Assembly (NCBI GenBank): GCA_029202845.1 | Contig: CP119315.1 | Location: 689,501-753,500, forward strand | Direction: 5' to 3' | From: Candidatus Sphingomonas colombiensis | GTDB taxonomy: Bacteria > Pseudomonadota > Alphaproteobacteria > Sphingomonadales > Sphingomonadaceae | DNA: 64,000 bases | Part shown: positions 51,850 to 60,601 of the stretch, piece after piece | How the letters are laid out: each line of letters starts with the position of its first letter | Numbering within the stretch: position 1 is the stretch's first letter | Notes under the pieces: generated by a model | Databases searched by the model: none | What the model was told of the DNA's origin: nothing | The model's input: the letters and a program-made list of their open reading frames with translations, nothing else | Program-made: the position numbers and the translations under genes

Positions 51850-52740
51850 ATGTCGTTAGAAAACCGTGTCGCCATCGTCACCGGCGCAGGTGGAGGTTTG
51901 GGCGCGAGCCATGCCCGATTGCTCGCGGCGCGCGGTGCGCGGGTGGTCGTCAACGATATGAACGCGGATGCCGCGCAGGCGGTGGCTGACAGCATCATCG
52001 CCGATGGTGGCGAGGCGATCGCGATCGCCGCCTCCGTCACGGACGAAGCAGCAGTCACGGCGATGATCGAAGCCGTTGTGGGCCGGTGGGAGCGCGTGGA
52101 CATCCTCGTCAACAATGCCGGGATTCTGCGCGACAAGAGTTTCGCCAAAATGGGTCTGGACGATTTCCGGCTGGTGATGGACGTGCACGTGATGGGCGCG
52201 GTGATCTGCACCAAGGCGGTGTGGGAGATCATGCGCCAGCAACGCCACGGCCGCATCGTCATGACGACATCCTCATCCGGCCTGTACGGCAATTTCGGCC
52301 AGGCGAATTACGGCGCGGCGAAGATGGCGCTGGTCGGGCTGATGCAGACGCTGGCGATCGAAGGCGAGAAATACGGGATAAAGGTGAATTGCCTGGCCCC
52401 CACCGCCGCGACGCAGATGACCGATGGCGTGCTCTCGGCGGAGGCGCTCGCCGCGCTGGCACCCGATCTCGTCAGCCCCGGCCTGATCGCGCTTGTCGAG
52501 GAGGACGCACCGTCGCGCACGATCCTGTGCGCGGGGGCCGGCAATTTCGCCGCCGCGAATATCACCCTTACCCGCGGGCAATATGTCGGCGGCGATGCCA
52601 TGGCGGCCGACCGCGTTGTCGATTCATGGTCCGCGATCAGCGATCGCAGCGATGAAATCGTGCCCGCTTACGGCTTTACCCAGGCCGAGCGCGAGCTCAA
52701 AGCTGCGGGCCATTCGGTGCCGGCAATGGCGACAGCATAA
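51850..52740 (+). CDS. SDR, 3-hydroxyacyl-CoA dehydrogenase (MFE-2) type
   Basis: Protein of 296 residues. TGAGGGLG at 11-18, NNAG at about 88-91, catalytic serine in TTSSSGLYG, and Tyr154/Lys158 in NYGAAKMAL. The sequence MSLENRVAIVTGAGGGLGAS and the length with an extra C-terminal segment match the dehydrogenase domain of peroxisomal multifunctional enzyme type 2 and its bacterial relatives, which oxidise (3R)-hydroxyacyl-CoA. This fits a beta-oxidation step after the acyl-CoA ligase 43 bases upstream. The start at 51850 is set by GAGGAAC seven bases earlier. Confidence 0.92.
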   Translation: MSLENRVAIVTGAGGGLGASHARLLAARGARVVVNDMNADAAQAVADSIIADGGEAIAIAASVTDEAAVTAMIEAVVGRWERVDILVNNAGILRDKSFAKMGLDDFRLVMDVHVMGAVICTKAVWEIMRQQRHGRIVMTTSSSGLYGNFGQANYGAAKMALVGLMQTLAIEGEKYGIKVNCLAPTAATQMTDGVLSAEALAALAPDLVSPGLIALVEEDAPSRTILCAGAGNFAAANITLTRGQYVGGDAMAADRVVDSWSAISDRSDEIVPAYGFTQAERELKAAGHSVPAMATA

Positions 52741-52761
52741 GCAAGCAGGGGCGGAACGGAC

Positions 52762-53376
52762 ATGATTGAGCTTTACCATTGCGTCGATGCACGCTCGTTC
52801 CGCGCATTATGGGCGCTGGAGGAGATGGGGCTGCCCTATCGCCTCCATGTCCTGCCCTTTCCGCCCCGCCTGTTTCGGCCCGATTATCTCGAACAGAATC
52901 CGCTCGGCACGATCCCGCTGCTGCTCGATGGCGAGGTGAGGATGACCGAATCCGCCGCGATCCCGCAATATCTCGCGACCCGCTACGGGCCGACCCCATT
53001 GGCGGTCAGCGCGGACGAGCCCGATTACGCACTGTGGCTCGACTGGCTCCACCGCAGCGAAGCGACGCTGACCTTCCCGCAGACGATCATCCTGCGCTAT
53101 ACCCAGCTCGAGCCCGAGGAGCGCCGGCTCGATCAGGCGGTCGCGGATTATACGCAATGGTTCCTGTCACGCCTGCGCCACCTGACCCGCGCGCTCGCCG
53201 ACCGCGAATGGCTGTGCGCCGGGCGCTTCACCATGGCCGATCTTTGCGTCGGCTATGCCCTGTTGCTGGCGCGCGATCTTGGCCTCGAACACAAGTTCAG
53301 CCCGGAAATCGCGGCATATTGGGAAAGACTGTCCACCCGACCGGCCTTTCTCGCCGCAAAGGCCGCGCAGAAATAA
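52762..53376 (+). CDS. Glutathione S-transferase family protein
   Basis: Protein of 204 residues with an N-terminal thioredoxin-like domain (MIELYHCVDARSFRALWALE, NPLGTIPLLLDGEVRMTES, where TES contacts the glutathione gamma-glutamyl) and a C-terminal all-helical domain. The N-terminal catalytic position is in CVDARS, with Ser/Cys/Arg rather than Tyr, as in bacterial beta/theta-like enzymes. It may protect from, or open, an electrophilic intermediate of the neighbouring pathway. It lies 21 bases after the SDR. Confidence 0.9.
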   Translation: MIELYHCVDARSFRALWALEEMGLPYRLHVLPFPPRLFRPDYLEQNPLGTIPLLLDGEVRMTESAAIPQYLATRYGPTPLAVSADEPDYALWLDWLHRSEATLTFPQTIILRYTQLEPEERRLDQAVADYTQWFLSRLRHLTRALADREWLCAGRFTMADLCVGYALLLARDLGLEHKFSPEIAAYWERLSTRPAFLAAKAAQK

Positions 53377-53438
53377 TCCGCATCGAAAGCGCGCGACTAT
53401 TCCTCGGCTCGCCGGGCTGTGTGGTGTAGAACGCACGG

Positions 53439-53591
53439 ATGACAGAGTCTCTCGACGACACGATCATCCAGACACCCGATGGCCCGATGACCTGGGTCGA
53501 ATGGAAGAAGAAGAATCCGGTGCAGACGCCATCGCGTCGCACCAAGGGCAAGGATTTGCCGAACAAGGTCAAGCGTTTCACCAAAGAATAG
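53439..53591 (+). CDS. Small basic protein of 50 residues, unrecognised
   Basis: MTESLDDTIIQTPDGPMTWV starts a 50-residue protein that ends in a strongly basic half (EWKKKNPVQTPSRRTKGK, KRFTKE). The stop is five bases from the TrmH-like start, so the two are likely co-transcribed. Codon use is normal for the window. The basic tail suggests binding to RNA or ribosomes. I do not recognise the family, but the length, in-frame spacing and arrangement with an RNA methyltransferase support a real gene. Confidence 0.65.
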   Translation: MTESLDDTIIQTPDGPMTWVEWKKKNPVQTPSRRTKGKDLPNKVKRFTKE

Positions 53592-53596
53592 CGGCC

Positions 53597-54403
53597 ATGC
53601 CCCAGATCATCCACATCGACGATATCGCCGATCCGCGGATCGAGCCCTATCGCGACATCCGCGAGCGCGATCTGGTCGGGCGCGCCGGCTGCTTCGTCGC
53701 CGAGGGGCGCGTGGTGATCGAGAAGGCGGTCGCCTCCCCCTTCTTTCGGCTGGATTCGCTGCTGATCGCCGCGCGCCGACTGGAGACTATGGCGGACGTG
53801 CTGGCGCAGCTCGACGGCGCGACCCCGGTGTTCGTCGCATCGCAGGATGTGATCGACGGCATTGCGGGGTTTCCGCTTCATCGCGGGTTGCTCGCAATCG
53901 GGCGCCGCGTGGAGCCGCCCAGCGCGGAGCGGCTTCTCGCATCCCTTTCGGAATCCGCGAACGTCATCGTGCTTTCCGCCATCGCCAACCATGACAATAT
54001 GGGCGGCATATTCCGAAACGCGGCGGCCTTTGGCGTGAAGGCGGTCTTTCTGGACGCCGATTGTTGCGATCCGCTTTATCGCAAGGCCATCCGCGTCTCG
54101 GTCGGCGCGGCGCTGCTCGTGCCCTTCGCGCGGTTTGCGCATGGCACGGATATTCTGGAGCTTCTCAACGGCCAGGGCTTTCAGATCGCCGCGCTCAGCC
54201 CGCGCGGACGCGTCGAACTCACCGAACTGATCGTGACGAAGCGCAACGCCCTGATGCTCGGCGCCGAGGGGGCCGGCCTCTCCCCCGATATTCTGGCGCG
54301 CGCGCATAGCGTTCGCCTGTCGATGGCCGGGAGTTTCGATTCGCTCAATGTGGCGACCACCAGCGGGATCGTGCTGCACCATCTTTGGGCGGCGGCCGGC
54401 TGA
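53597..54403 (+). CDS. SpoU/TrmH-family RNA 2'-O-methyltransferase
   Basis: Protein of 268 residues. The C-terminal SPOUT domain carries the knot motifs: NHDNMGGIFRNAAAFGVKAV (motif 1), ALMLGAEGAGLSPDILA (motif 2), RLSMAGSFDSLNVATTSGIV (motif 3). Residues about 1-100 form an N-terminal RNA-binding extension (RDLVGRAGCFVAEGRVVIEK), as in TrmH/RlmB-like enzymes. It methylates the 2'-OH of a tRNA or rRNA nucleoside; the specific site cannot be read. Confidence 0.92.
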   Translation: MPQIIHIDDIADPRIEPYRDIRERDLVGRAGCFVAEGRVVIEKAVASPFFRLDSLLIAARRLETMADVLAQLDGATPVFVASQDVIDGIAGFPLHRGLLAIGRRVEPPSAERLLASLSESANVIVLSAIANHDNMGGIFRNAAAFGVKAVFLDADCCDPLYRKAIRVSVGAALLVPFARFAHGTDILELLNGQGFQIAALSPRGRVELTELIVTKRNALMLGAEGAGLSPDILARAHSVRLSMAGSFDSLNVATTSGIVLHHLWAAAG

Positions 54404-54409
54404 TTCCGA

Positions 54410-54778
54410 TCAGCGGTCGTGCAGCTTCGCCAGCGCGATGCCGGCGAGGTTCTGGGTTCGCTTTACATAACGGATCCGTACACGCCCCGGCGGTCGTGGA
54501 AGCAGGCGGAAGGCCTCCAGATGGCGGATGCAGGCGGCGGGACAGCGAACCGCGCCATTCGCCTGCGCGATAACCGCCGCTGCGTCTCCGAGCAGCACTG
54601 CATCGACCAACTCGCGCTCATGGGCGTGGCGCATCGCTTCGATAAGGGCGAGCCATTCGGCATCCATGCTCGTGCCCACGCCCAGATCGCGTTTGATATA
54701 GCTCTGGCCGCCAGCGACGATTGCCAGCTCCATGCCGATCGGCAGTGGGCGGCAGCCGCCATCGAAAAATATCTTCAT
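54410..54778 (-). CDS. RNase H-like protein
   Basis: Protein of 122 residues. FFDGGCRP at the N-terminus carries the first active-site Asp, TSMDAEWLALIEAMRHA the catalytic Glu, and VLLGDAAAVIAQANG the third Asp, the usual D-E-D triad of RNase HI. It is shorter than RNase HI (about 150) and lacks its basic protrusion, so it is a compact relative. The start overlaps the pseudouridine synthase stop (ATGA). It probably acts on RNA in RNA:DNA hybrids; the cell may carry another rnhA. Confidence 0.8.
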   Translation of the reverse strand: MKIFFDGGCRPLPIGMELAIVAGGQSYIKRDLGVGTSMDAEWLALIEAMRHAHERELVDAVLLGDAAAVIAQANGAVRCPAACIRHLEAFRLLPRPPGRVRIRYVKRTQNLAGIALAKLHDR

Positions 54779-55317
54779 CCCGCGCGCCATTCGCCCGGCG
54801 GCACATCCCTGACCGACCAGTCCCCGATGCTCCACCGCACCAGCCGCAATGTCGGATGACCGATCGCCGCCGTCATCCGGCGCACCTGGCGGTTGCGCCC
54901 TTCGCGGATGACCAGCTTCAGCCAGCGATCGGGAATGCTCGCGCGGTAACGGATCGGCGGATCGCGCGGCCATAATGCGGGCGCGTCGATCCGCTCCACC
55001 TCGGCCGGGCGTGTCGGGCCGTCATTGAGCATGACGCCGCCGCGCAGCCGATCCAGCGCGGCATCGTCCGGTTCGCCCTCGATCTGGACGAGATAGGTTT
55101 TCGGCAGTTTGAATTTCGGATCGGCGATCCGCGCTTGCAGCCGCCCGTCGTCGGTGAGCAGCAGCAGCCCTTCGCTGTCCCGATCGAGCCTGCCCGCCGG
55201 GTAAACGCCGGGCAGGTCGATGAACGCGGACAATGTCGGGCGCGCCGTTTCCGCTTTGCTGTCCGTAAACTGGCTCAACACGCCATACGGCTTGTTGAAC
55301 AGGATCAGCCGCGTCAC
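54775..55317 (-). CDS. rluE: RsuA/RluE-family pseudouridine synthase
   Basis: Protein of 180 residues with the family start RLILFNKPYGVLSQFT, the catalytic Asp in GRLDRDSEGLLLLTDDG (about 45-61), and the C-terminal IREGRNRQVRRMTAAIGHPT. There is no N-terminal S4 domain, so it corresponds to the RluE subgroup that makes pseudouridine 2457 in 23S rRNA in E. coli. It is first in a two-gene operon with the RNase H-like gene. Confidence 0.88.
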   Translation of the reverse strand: MTRLILFNKPYGVLSQFTDSKAETARPTLSAFIDLPGVYPAGRLDRDSEGLLLLTDDGRLQARIADPKFKLPKTYLVQIEGEPDDAALDRLRGGVMLNDGPTRPAEVERIDAPALWPRDPPIRYRASIPDRWLKLVIREGRNRQVRRMTAAIGHPTLRLVRWSIGDWSVRDVPPGEWRAG

Positions 55318-55367
55318 GCCGCGCCAGCATGTTGAGGCGGAAGGTTAAGCTCGGCGAGGCGGATCAT

Positions 55368-55396
55368 GGCGGGGCTTTATCTCGCGAAGCCCCGCC
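55368..55396. terminator. Hairpin downstream of the SulP operon
   Basis: GGCGGGGCTT (55368-55377) pairs with AAGCCCCGCC (55387-55396), 9-base loop, 20 bases past the SulP stop and upstream of the rluE start. There is no T-run on either side. Confidence 0.6.
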
Positions 55397-55415
55397 TTGC
55401 CAACCTTGCACCGCC

Positions 55416-56933
55416 TCAGCCCAGAAGTGCCGGTATCCTGCCCAGGTTGCCGGTGATGTCGATCCGGGTGCCGGCGGCGCGGCGGCGATCCAGCCAGTCA
55501 CGCAGCATTTCCGCACTCGTATGATCCACCGCCGAGAGGCGCGCGACGTCCAGCGTCACCGCGCGCCCATGCGGCACCGCGTCGAGCGCGCGCGTCAGCT
55601 TCGGCAAGGTGACAAAACTGGCCACGCCGCTCAGCGCGATCTCGCTCCCCTCGCCTTCTTCCCGCTGCTCGACAGCGAGCCCCAGCCTGCGGATATGCGG
55701 CACCAGCTCCAGCAGCGACAGGCCCAGCCCGACGAGCACGCCGGTCAGCAGATCTTCCGCGACCACGGTTATCAGCGTCGCGGCCCAGATCAGCGCCGGC
55801 AGCGCGCCATAGTGGCTGAACAGATGCCGGACATGGGCGAGGCTCACCAGCCGCCACCCGGTGACGACGAGAATGCCGGCCAGCGCCGCCATCGGAATCT
55901 CGCGCAGCAACCACGGCAGCAGCGCCACGAAACCGAGAATCCACACGCCATGCAGGATCGCCGAGCGACGCGTCACCGCGCCCGCCTGAACGTTCGCCGA
56001 AGAGCGCACGATCACGCCGGTCATCGGCAGCGCGCCGGCGAAACCGCAGAGCAGGTTGCCCACGCCCTGCGCGCGCAATTCCTTGTCGTAATCGGTGCGG
56101 ACGCCATCGTGCATCCGATCGACCGCGGCGGCGGAAAGCAGCGTCTCGGCACTCGCGATAAAGGCGATCGCCAGAGCGGTCGCAAGTATCGTCGGATCGA
56201 GCAACCGCGCGAGCATGCTGCTATCGGGCACGTCGATCGCGGCAAGGATATTGGCCGGCACCGCGACGCGCGCGACATCCAGCCCGACGATGAACGCCAC
56301 CAGCGTCGCGGTCAGCACACCAACCAGCGCGCCGGGCACGAGGCGGAGCGCCGTCGGCCGCAACCGTTCCCAGCCGATCATCGCGGCGATGGTCAGCAGG
56401 CCGATGGCGAACGCCGTCTCAGCCCCGGCCATATCACCGGGGCTGAGTTCGAGCAGGCGACCCGGCATCGCCACAAGATTTTCCAATCCGCTGGGCAGCG
56501 GCTTGGCATCGAACAGCACATGATATTGGCCGACGACGATCAGCACGCCGATCCCCGCGAGCATCCCGTGCACCACGGCCGGGGAAATCGCGCGGAACCA
56601 GCCACCCAGCCGGAAGACGCCGGCGATCACCTGGATCAGCCCGGCCAGCACCAGAATCGGCCCGAGCGCGGACAGCCCCTGATCGCGCACCAGTTCATAA
56701 ACGATCACCGCCAGGCCGGCCGCCGGCCCGCTCACCTGCAACGGCGAGCCGGCCAGCGCACCGACGACGATGCCGCCGATGATCCCGGTGATCAGCCCTT
56801 TTTCCGGCGGCACGCCAGAGGCGACCGCGATCCCCATGCACAAGGGCATCGCGACCAGAAAGACGACGATCGACGCGGTGAAATCGCGCGTCGCGTGGCC
56901 GCCGCCGATACGGGCGAACAAATTCGCGAACAT
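55416..56933 (-). CDS. SulP (SLC26)-family anion transporter with STAS domain
   Basis: Protein of 505 residues. About 10-12 hydrophobic segments (DFTASIVVFLVAMPLCMG, ITGIIGGIVVGALAGSPLQV, LAGIGVLIVVGQYHVLF, AGILVVTGWRLVSLAHVRHL) form the transport core, and the last ~90 residues are a STAS domain (LDVARLSAVDHTSAEMLRDW). The gene overlaps the beta-carbonic anhydrase gene by one base (TAATG). SulP transporters linked to carbonic anhydrase are seen as bicarbonate importers; I infer bicarbonate rather than sulfate here. Confidence 0.9.
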   Translation of the reverse strand: MFANLFARIGGGHATRDFTASIVVFLVAMPLCMGIAVASGVPPEKGLITGIIGGIVVGALAGSPLQVSGPAAGLAVIVYELVRDQGLSALGPILVLAGLIQVIAGVFRLGGWFRAISPAVVHGMLAGIGVLIVVGQYHVLFDAKPLPSGLENLVAMPGRLLELSPGDMAGAETAFAIGLLTIAAMIGWERLRPTALRLVPGALVGVLTATLVAFIVGLDVARVAVPANILAAIDVPDSSMLARLLDPTILATALAIAFIASAETLLSAAAVDRMHDGVRTDYDKELRAQGVGNLLCGFAGALPMTGVIVRSSANVQAGAVTRRSAILHGVWILGFVALLPWLLREIPMAALAGILVVTGWRLVSLAHVRHLFSHYGALPALIWAATLITVVAEDLLTGVLVGLGLSLLELVPHIRRLGLAVEQREEGEGSEIALSGVASFVTLPKLTRALDAVPHGRAVTLDVARLSAVDHTSAEMLRDWLDRRRAAGTRIDITGNLGRIPALLG

Positions 56934-57628
56934 TATGCGGCCGCGCCGAAAGCGGAGAGGCCGGTTGCGATGCGTCGTCCGGCGGCCAGCGCCACCGGCA
57001 TCGGCCTGTCATCCTTCAACGGCGCGAAATGGCCGGTATCGCCGTCGAGCGCGAGCACCTGCCCGGCGTGGATATCGATGAACCAGCCGTGCAGCGAAAT
57101 CTCGCCACGCGCGATGCCCGCCGCGACCGAAGGATGGGTGCGCAGATGGACGAGCTGCGCCACGACGTTTTCAAGGCTGATCGCACGCACCAGCTCGCCG
57201 CGGGTCATGGTGGGATAAGCATCGCGCGCGACGCGATAGGCGGCGCTGGAATGACGCAGCCATGCCGCGACGTTCGGCATGTCGTTCAGGCTTTCCGGCT
57301 CGGCCAGCGCCTTCATCGCGCCGCAATCCGAATGGCCGCAGACGATGATGTCGCGCACGCCCAGTGCGGCCACGGCATATTCCACGGTCGAGGAAACGCC
57401 ACCATTGGCCTGCGCGAAGGGCGGCACGATATTGCCCGCGTTGCGGCAGACGAACAGGTCGCCCGGCTCGGCCTGCATCACATGCTCCGGCACGACGCGC
57501 GAATCGGCGCAGGAAATCATCAGCGCCTTGGGCGCCTGCCCATCGCTGGCGAGCCGCTCATAAAGCGCGCTCTGATTAGAATAGACGTCCTTTTCGAACC
57601 GAAAGACGCGGCCGATCAGTTCGTTCAT
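56933..57628 (-). CDS. Beta-class carbonic anhydrase
   Basis: Enzyme of 231 residues that interconverts CO2 and bicarbonate. Zinc ligands are Cys40 and Asp42/Arg44 dyad in SCADSRVVPEH, His99 and Cys102 in CGHSDCGAM; all are intact. The ATG at 57628 has AGGAG eight bases ahead and is preferred to a GTG just before it. Together with the SulP gene it forms a CO2/bicarbonate supply operon. Confidence 0.95.
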   Translation of the reverse strand: MNELIGRVFRFEKDVYSNQSALYERLASDGQAPKALMISCADSRVVPEHVMQAEPGDLFVCRNAGNIVPPFAQANGGVSSTVEYAVAALGVRDIIVCGHSDCGAMKALAEPESLNDMPNVAAWLRHSSAAYRVARDAYPTMTRGELVRAISLENVVAQLVHLRTHPSVAAGIARGEISLHGWFIDIHAGQVLALDGDTGHFAPLKDDRPMPVALAAGRRIATGLSAFGAAA

Positions 57629-57750
57629 CACGGTTACTCCTCGTAATCGTCGCCCGAAGCGGGCGGTGACTGCGAGGAAATAGCGGGTCGATTTTGCTGC
57701 ACCGCCGCACGTTTGTGAGAAAACATTTCAGCGCTGCGCGGTGCCCCGGT

Positions 57751-59064
57751 TCAGCGGCGCGGCAGCCTGAGTTCCGCGCGAAGCCCGCCTTCCGGGCGAT
57801 TGACGAGACGCAGCTCGCCGCCTTCCATCTCCGCCGCGCGCGCGACGATCGCCAGCCCGAGGCCGAGCCCGGTGGTGTTGCGCCCGCGCGACGGATCGAG
57901 CCGGATGAACGGGCGCACCACCTCTTCCAGCCGGTCGTCGGGAATGCCGGGCCCGTTATCCTCGACGCGGATGACAAGATCGTCGCCGTCCGCCATCACC
58001 GACACGCGCGCCTGCCCGGCATAATGGAGCGCATTTTCAACGAGATTGTCGATCGCCCGCTTCAGGCCACCGGGGCGAACCTGCGCGCTGAGATGATCGT
58101 CGCCCTCGTAAAGCGCATCCGCGCCGCGATCGACCGCGGAATCGACCACGGTCGCGGCGAGCACCGCGACATCGATCCGCACCGCCGCTTCGGGATCATG
58201 CTCGCCGCCGAGATAGGCGAGCAGGGATTGCACCATCGCCTCCATTTCCGCGACATCGGCCTCGAACGCGTGGCGCAAGGCAGGATCGTCGATCGCATCG
58301 GTGCGCAGCTGCATCCGCGCGAGCAGGGTGCGCAGATCATGGCTGACGGCGGCGAGCGCCTGCGTGCGATCCGCGATCAACTGGCGGATGCGGGTCTGCA
58401 TCGTGTTGAAGGCGCGGATCAGCCGGCGCACCTCGCCTGGCCCGGTTACGGGCAGCGTCACGCCCCCGCCGCGCCCGATCCGTTCGGCCGCGCGCGCCAG
58501 CGTCTCCATCGGCCGCAGCGTGCGGCGGAACATCAGCGCGCCTATCAGCAGCAGCACCGCCGCCGGCAACAGCGCGAGCAGAATGCGATTGAGCGCCCGA
58601 TCGCCGACACTGGCGGGCGCGGCGGCGCGGAAATGCATCCAGGTGTCGTCGGGCAGGCGCAGATCGCCGATCAGCCATGGCTCGCGCCCGGCCGCCACCA
58701 GTCGCAGGCTGAGGTTGGTGCCGGCGAGCGCGGGCTCCCAATCCACCACCTTCTTGCGCATCGCTTCGAGCGCGGGCGCGCTCGGCTGCGAGCGTTCCGT
58801 GGAGCCGGACCAGTGGACATCGTAGCGATCGGTGGAAAGTCGCCCGGCCATTGCGGGGCGCTCGGCCCATGGCTGTTCGGATACCAGCTTGCGCGCGATC
58901 ACCAGATGTTCGGCCAGCCGGCGCGCCTCGTCGTCGCGGATCAGCGCGTGGCTCGATCGTTCATACAGCAGGGTGCTCGCGGCGAACTCGATCACCACCG
59001 TCAGCAGCAATATGCCCAGCAACCGGCCGAGCAGCCCGACCGAATGCCGCGAACTGCGGCTCAC
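57751..59064 (-). CDS. Sensor histidine kinase (EnvZ/OmpR-type partner)
   Basis: Membrane kinase of 437 residues. First transmembrane helix about 12-32, periplasmic sensor region about 35-158, second helix about 160-180, HAMP domain about 180-232, dimerisation helix with the phospho-acceptor His242 in SHDLRTLLARMQL, and ATPase boxes NLVENALHYA, DNGPGIPDDRLEEV, TTGLGLGLAIV. The usual Pro after DLRT is Leu; this position affects phosphatase/kinase balance in the family but does not abolish function. The gene overlaps the response-regulator gene by ATGA. Confidence 0.93.
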   Translation of the reverse strand: MSRSSRHSVGLLGRLLGILLLTVVIEFAASTLLYERSSHALIRDDEARRLAEHLVIARKLVSEQPWAERPAMAGRLSTDRYDVHWSGSTERSQPSAPALEAMRKKVVDWEPALAGTNLSLRLVAAGREPWLIGDLRLPDDTWMHFRAAAPASVGDRALNRILLALLPAAVLLLIGALMFRRTLRPMETLARAAERIGRGGGVTLPVTGPGEVRRLIRAFNTMQTRIRQLIADRTQALAAVSHDLRTLLARMQLRTDAIDDPALRHAFEADVAEMEAMVQSLLAYLGGEHDPEAAVRIDVAVLAATVVDSAVDRGADALYEGDDHLSAQVRPGGLKRAIDNLVENALHYAGQARVSVMADGDDLVIRVEDNGPGIPDDRLEEVVRPFIRLDPSRGRNTTGLGLGLAIVARAAEMEGGELRLVNRPEGGLRAELRLPRR

Positions 59065-59771
59065 CGGCGCGTCACCTCGGTGTTGAGCATATAGCCGATG
59101 CCGCGCACGGTGATGATCGGCGCTTCACGGCCGGCGTGGGACAATTTGCGCCGCACCCGGCTGACCAGCACGTCGACCGAGCGATCGGATGCGTCGCCCA
59201 TGCGGGTACGCGAAAGCTCGATCAGCCGCTCGCGCGCGATGATGCGCTGCGGATGATCGATCAGGCTGACGAGCAGATCGAACTCGGCCCCGGTCAGGGC
59301 GACGACGGCGCCGTCAGGCGATGTCAGTTCGCGCCGCCGCAGGCTCACCTGCCAGCCATCGAACTCCGCGATGCCCTCCGCGCGATCGGCCTGCTGGCGC
59401 TCCAGCCCGCCGCGCCGCAGCACCGCGCGCACCCGCGCAATCAGCTCCCGCGTACCGAACGGCTTGGGGAGATAATCGTCGGCGCCAAGCTCCAGCCCGA
59501 CGACGCGATCGGTTTCGCTGTCGCGCGCGCTGATGAAGATGATCGGCACCTCGCTTTGCATGCGCAGCGAGCGACACAGATCGATCCCGCTGGTGCCGGG
59601 CAGCATGATATCGAGCAATACGAGATCAACCGGCCCGGCCTCCAGCGCCAGCCACATTTCGGGCCCTGTCGCGCACGGGCGCACGACATAGCCATTCTCC
59701 TGCAACGCCCGTGTGGTGAGCATTCGCAGCGCGGGATCGTCCTCGACCAGCAGGATGACCGGCGCGGTCAA
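59061..59771 (-). CDS. OmpR-family response regulator
   Basis: Protein of 236 residues. Receiver domain with Asp pocket in VEDD (10-12), phospho-acceptor Asp54 in LLDIMLPG, and Lys in LPKPFGT (about 105); winged-helix DNA-binding domain from about 130 to the end with RRRELTSPDGAVVALTGAEF and LVSRVRRKLSHAGREAPIIT. It is first in the operon with the kinase; the signal is not known. Confidence 0.94.
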   Translation of the reverse strand: MTAPVILLVEDDPALRMLTTRALQENGYVVRPCATGPEMWLALEAGPVDLVLLDIMLPGTSGIDLCRSLRMQSEVPIIFISARDSETDRVVGLELGADDYLPKPFGTRELIARVRAVLRRGGLERQQADRAEGIAEFDGWQVSLRRRELTSPDGAVVALTGAEFDLLVSLIDHPQRIIARERLIELSRTRMGDASDRSVDVLVSRVRRKLSHAGREAPIITVRGIGYMLNTEVTRR

Positions 59772-59939
59772 AACGGTCGGCTTCTCGAAGGTCGAACGGT
59801 CATGGAATTTCGTGTTGTCCTGGCAATAATTCGGCTGCTCGGCCTAACGCAGAACTAGTCGGCGGGTTGCCGCCATCCAACCACCCGCCTTCGCAGACAT
59901 GAATTTTTACAAACGCCTGCGCCATCGCAACGGCTACGG

Positions 59940-60146
59940 CTACGGCCGCTCGCTATCGTTAAGATAGGGCAGGAAAAACATATACAATCCGCTGGCCAGC
60001 AGCAGCGCCAGCGGACCGAGCGGCGCATAAACGACGATCGGCGGCGGCGGCCCGAACGACATCGCCACGAAATTGGCGAGAATCGTCAGCGTCAGGACGA
60101 TGCCCAGCCAGCGATGGCTCCGGCGGATCCAGTGTCGCAATGTCAT
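59940..60146 (-). CDS. Small membrane protein of 68 residues, unrecognised
   Basis: MTLRHWIRRSHRWLGIVLTL starts a protein with two hydrophobic helices (about 13-30 and 40-60) and a short hydrophilic end (NDSERP). HRWLGI is like the N-terminus of PepSY-type iron-uptake membrane proteins, but the protein is far shorter. A GGGAGGCC-type ribosome site precedes the ATG. It stands 50 bases after the VOC gene on the same strand. Confidence 0.7.
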   Translation of the reverse strand: MTLRHWIRRSHRWLGIVLTLTILANFVAMSFGPPPPIVVYAPLGPLALLLASGLYMFFLPYLNDSERP

Positions 60147-60196
60147 AGCGGCCTCCCTCGAAGAGCAGCCAGGATGGGATGAGGCACATGTCGGCC

Positions 60197-60601
60197 TCAG
60201 CGGCCCTGAACCAGCTTCCAGCCATTGCCTGACGGGTCGCGAAAGTTCGCGTCGACCGAGCCGTAACGCGCGATCGGCTCCTGCGTGAACTCCACGCCAC
60301 GCGCGCGCATCGCTTCATAGCTGGCCTGACAATCCTCCACGACCAGCACCAGCGGCGGCATCGCGCCCTTGGCAACCGCCTTCAGCAACTCACGCGCGGT
60401 CGCATCGTCGACCGTCGGCGCCTGCGGGCGGAACAGGCCGAGCTGGAATGTCGGCTGATCGGGATATTGCACCGTCAGCCAGCGATAGTCGCCGTTGCGC
60501 GCATCGGTATGAACGCGGAAGCCGAGCTTCTCGACATAGAATTGCAGCGCCTCTTCCTGATCGTGGACATATACGCCGGCAATCTGAACACCCTGGGTCA
60601 T
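60197..60601 (-). CDS. VOC (glyoxalase/bleomycin-resistance) family protein
   Basis: Protein of 134 residues with the double beta-alpha-beta-beta-beta fold (VQIAGVYVHDQEEALQFYVE, FQLGLFRPQ, VLVVEDCQASYEAMRARGVE, FRDPSGNGWKLVQ). Candidate metal ligands are His/Glu positions such as VYVHD; the second-half ligand is not clear, so it may be a non-enzymatic member. It overlaps the upstream AraC-type gene by ATGA, and such AraC-VOC pairs are common. Confidence 0.85.
   Translation of the reverse strand: MTQGVQIAGVYVHDQEEALQFYVEKLGFRVHTDARNGDYRWLTVQYPDQPTFQLGLFRPQAPTVDDATARELLKAVAKGAMPPLVLVVEDCQASYEAMRARGVEFTQEPIARYGSVDANFRDPSGNGWKLVQGR

Noticed and set aside
55329..57218. 629-residue plus-strand open frame opposite SulP and carbonic anhydrase
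   Set aside because: His/Gln/Arg-rich shadow of the two genes.
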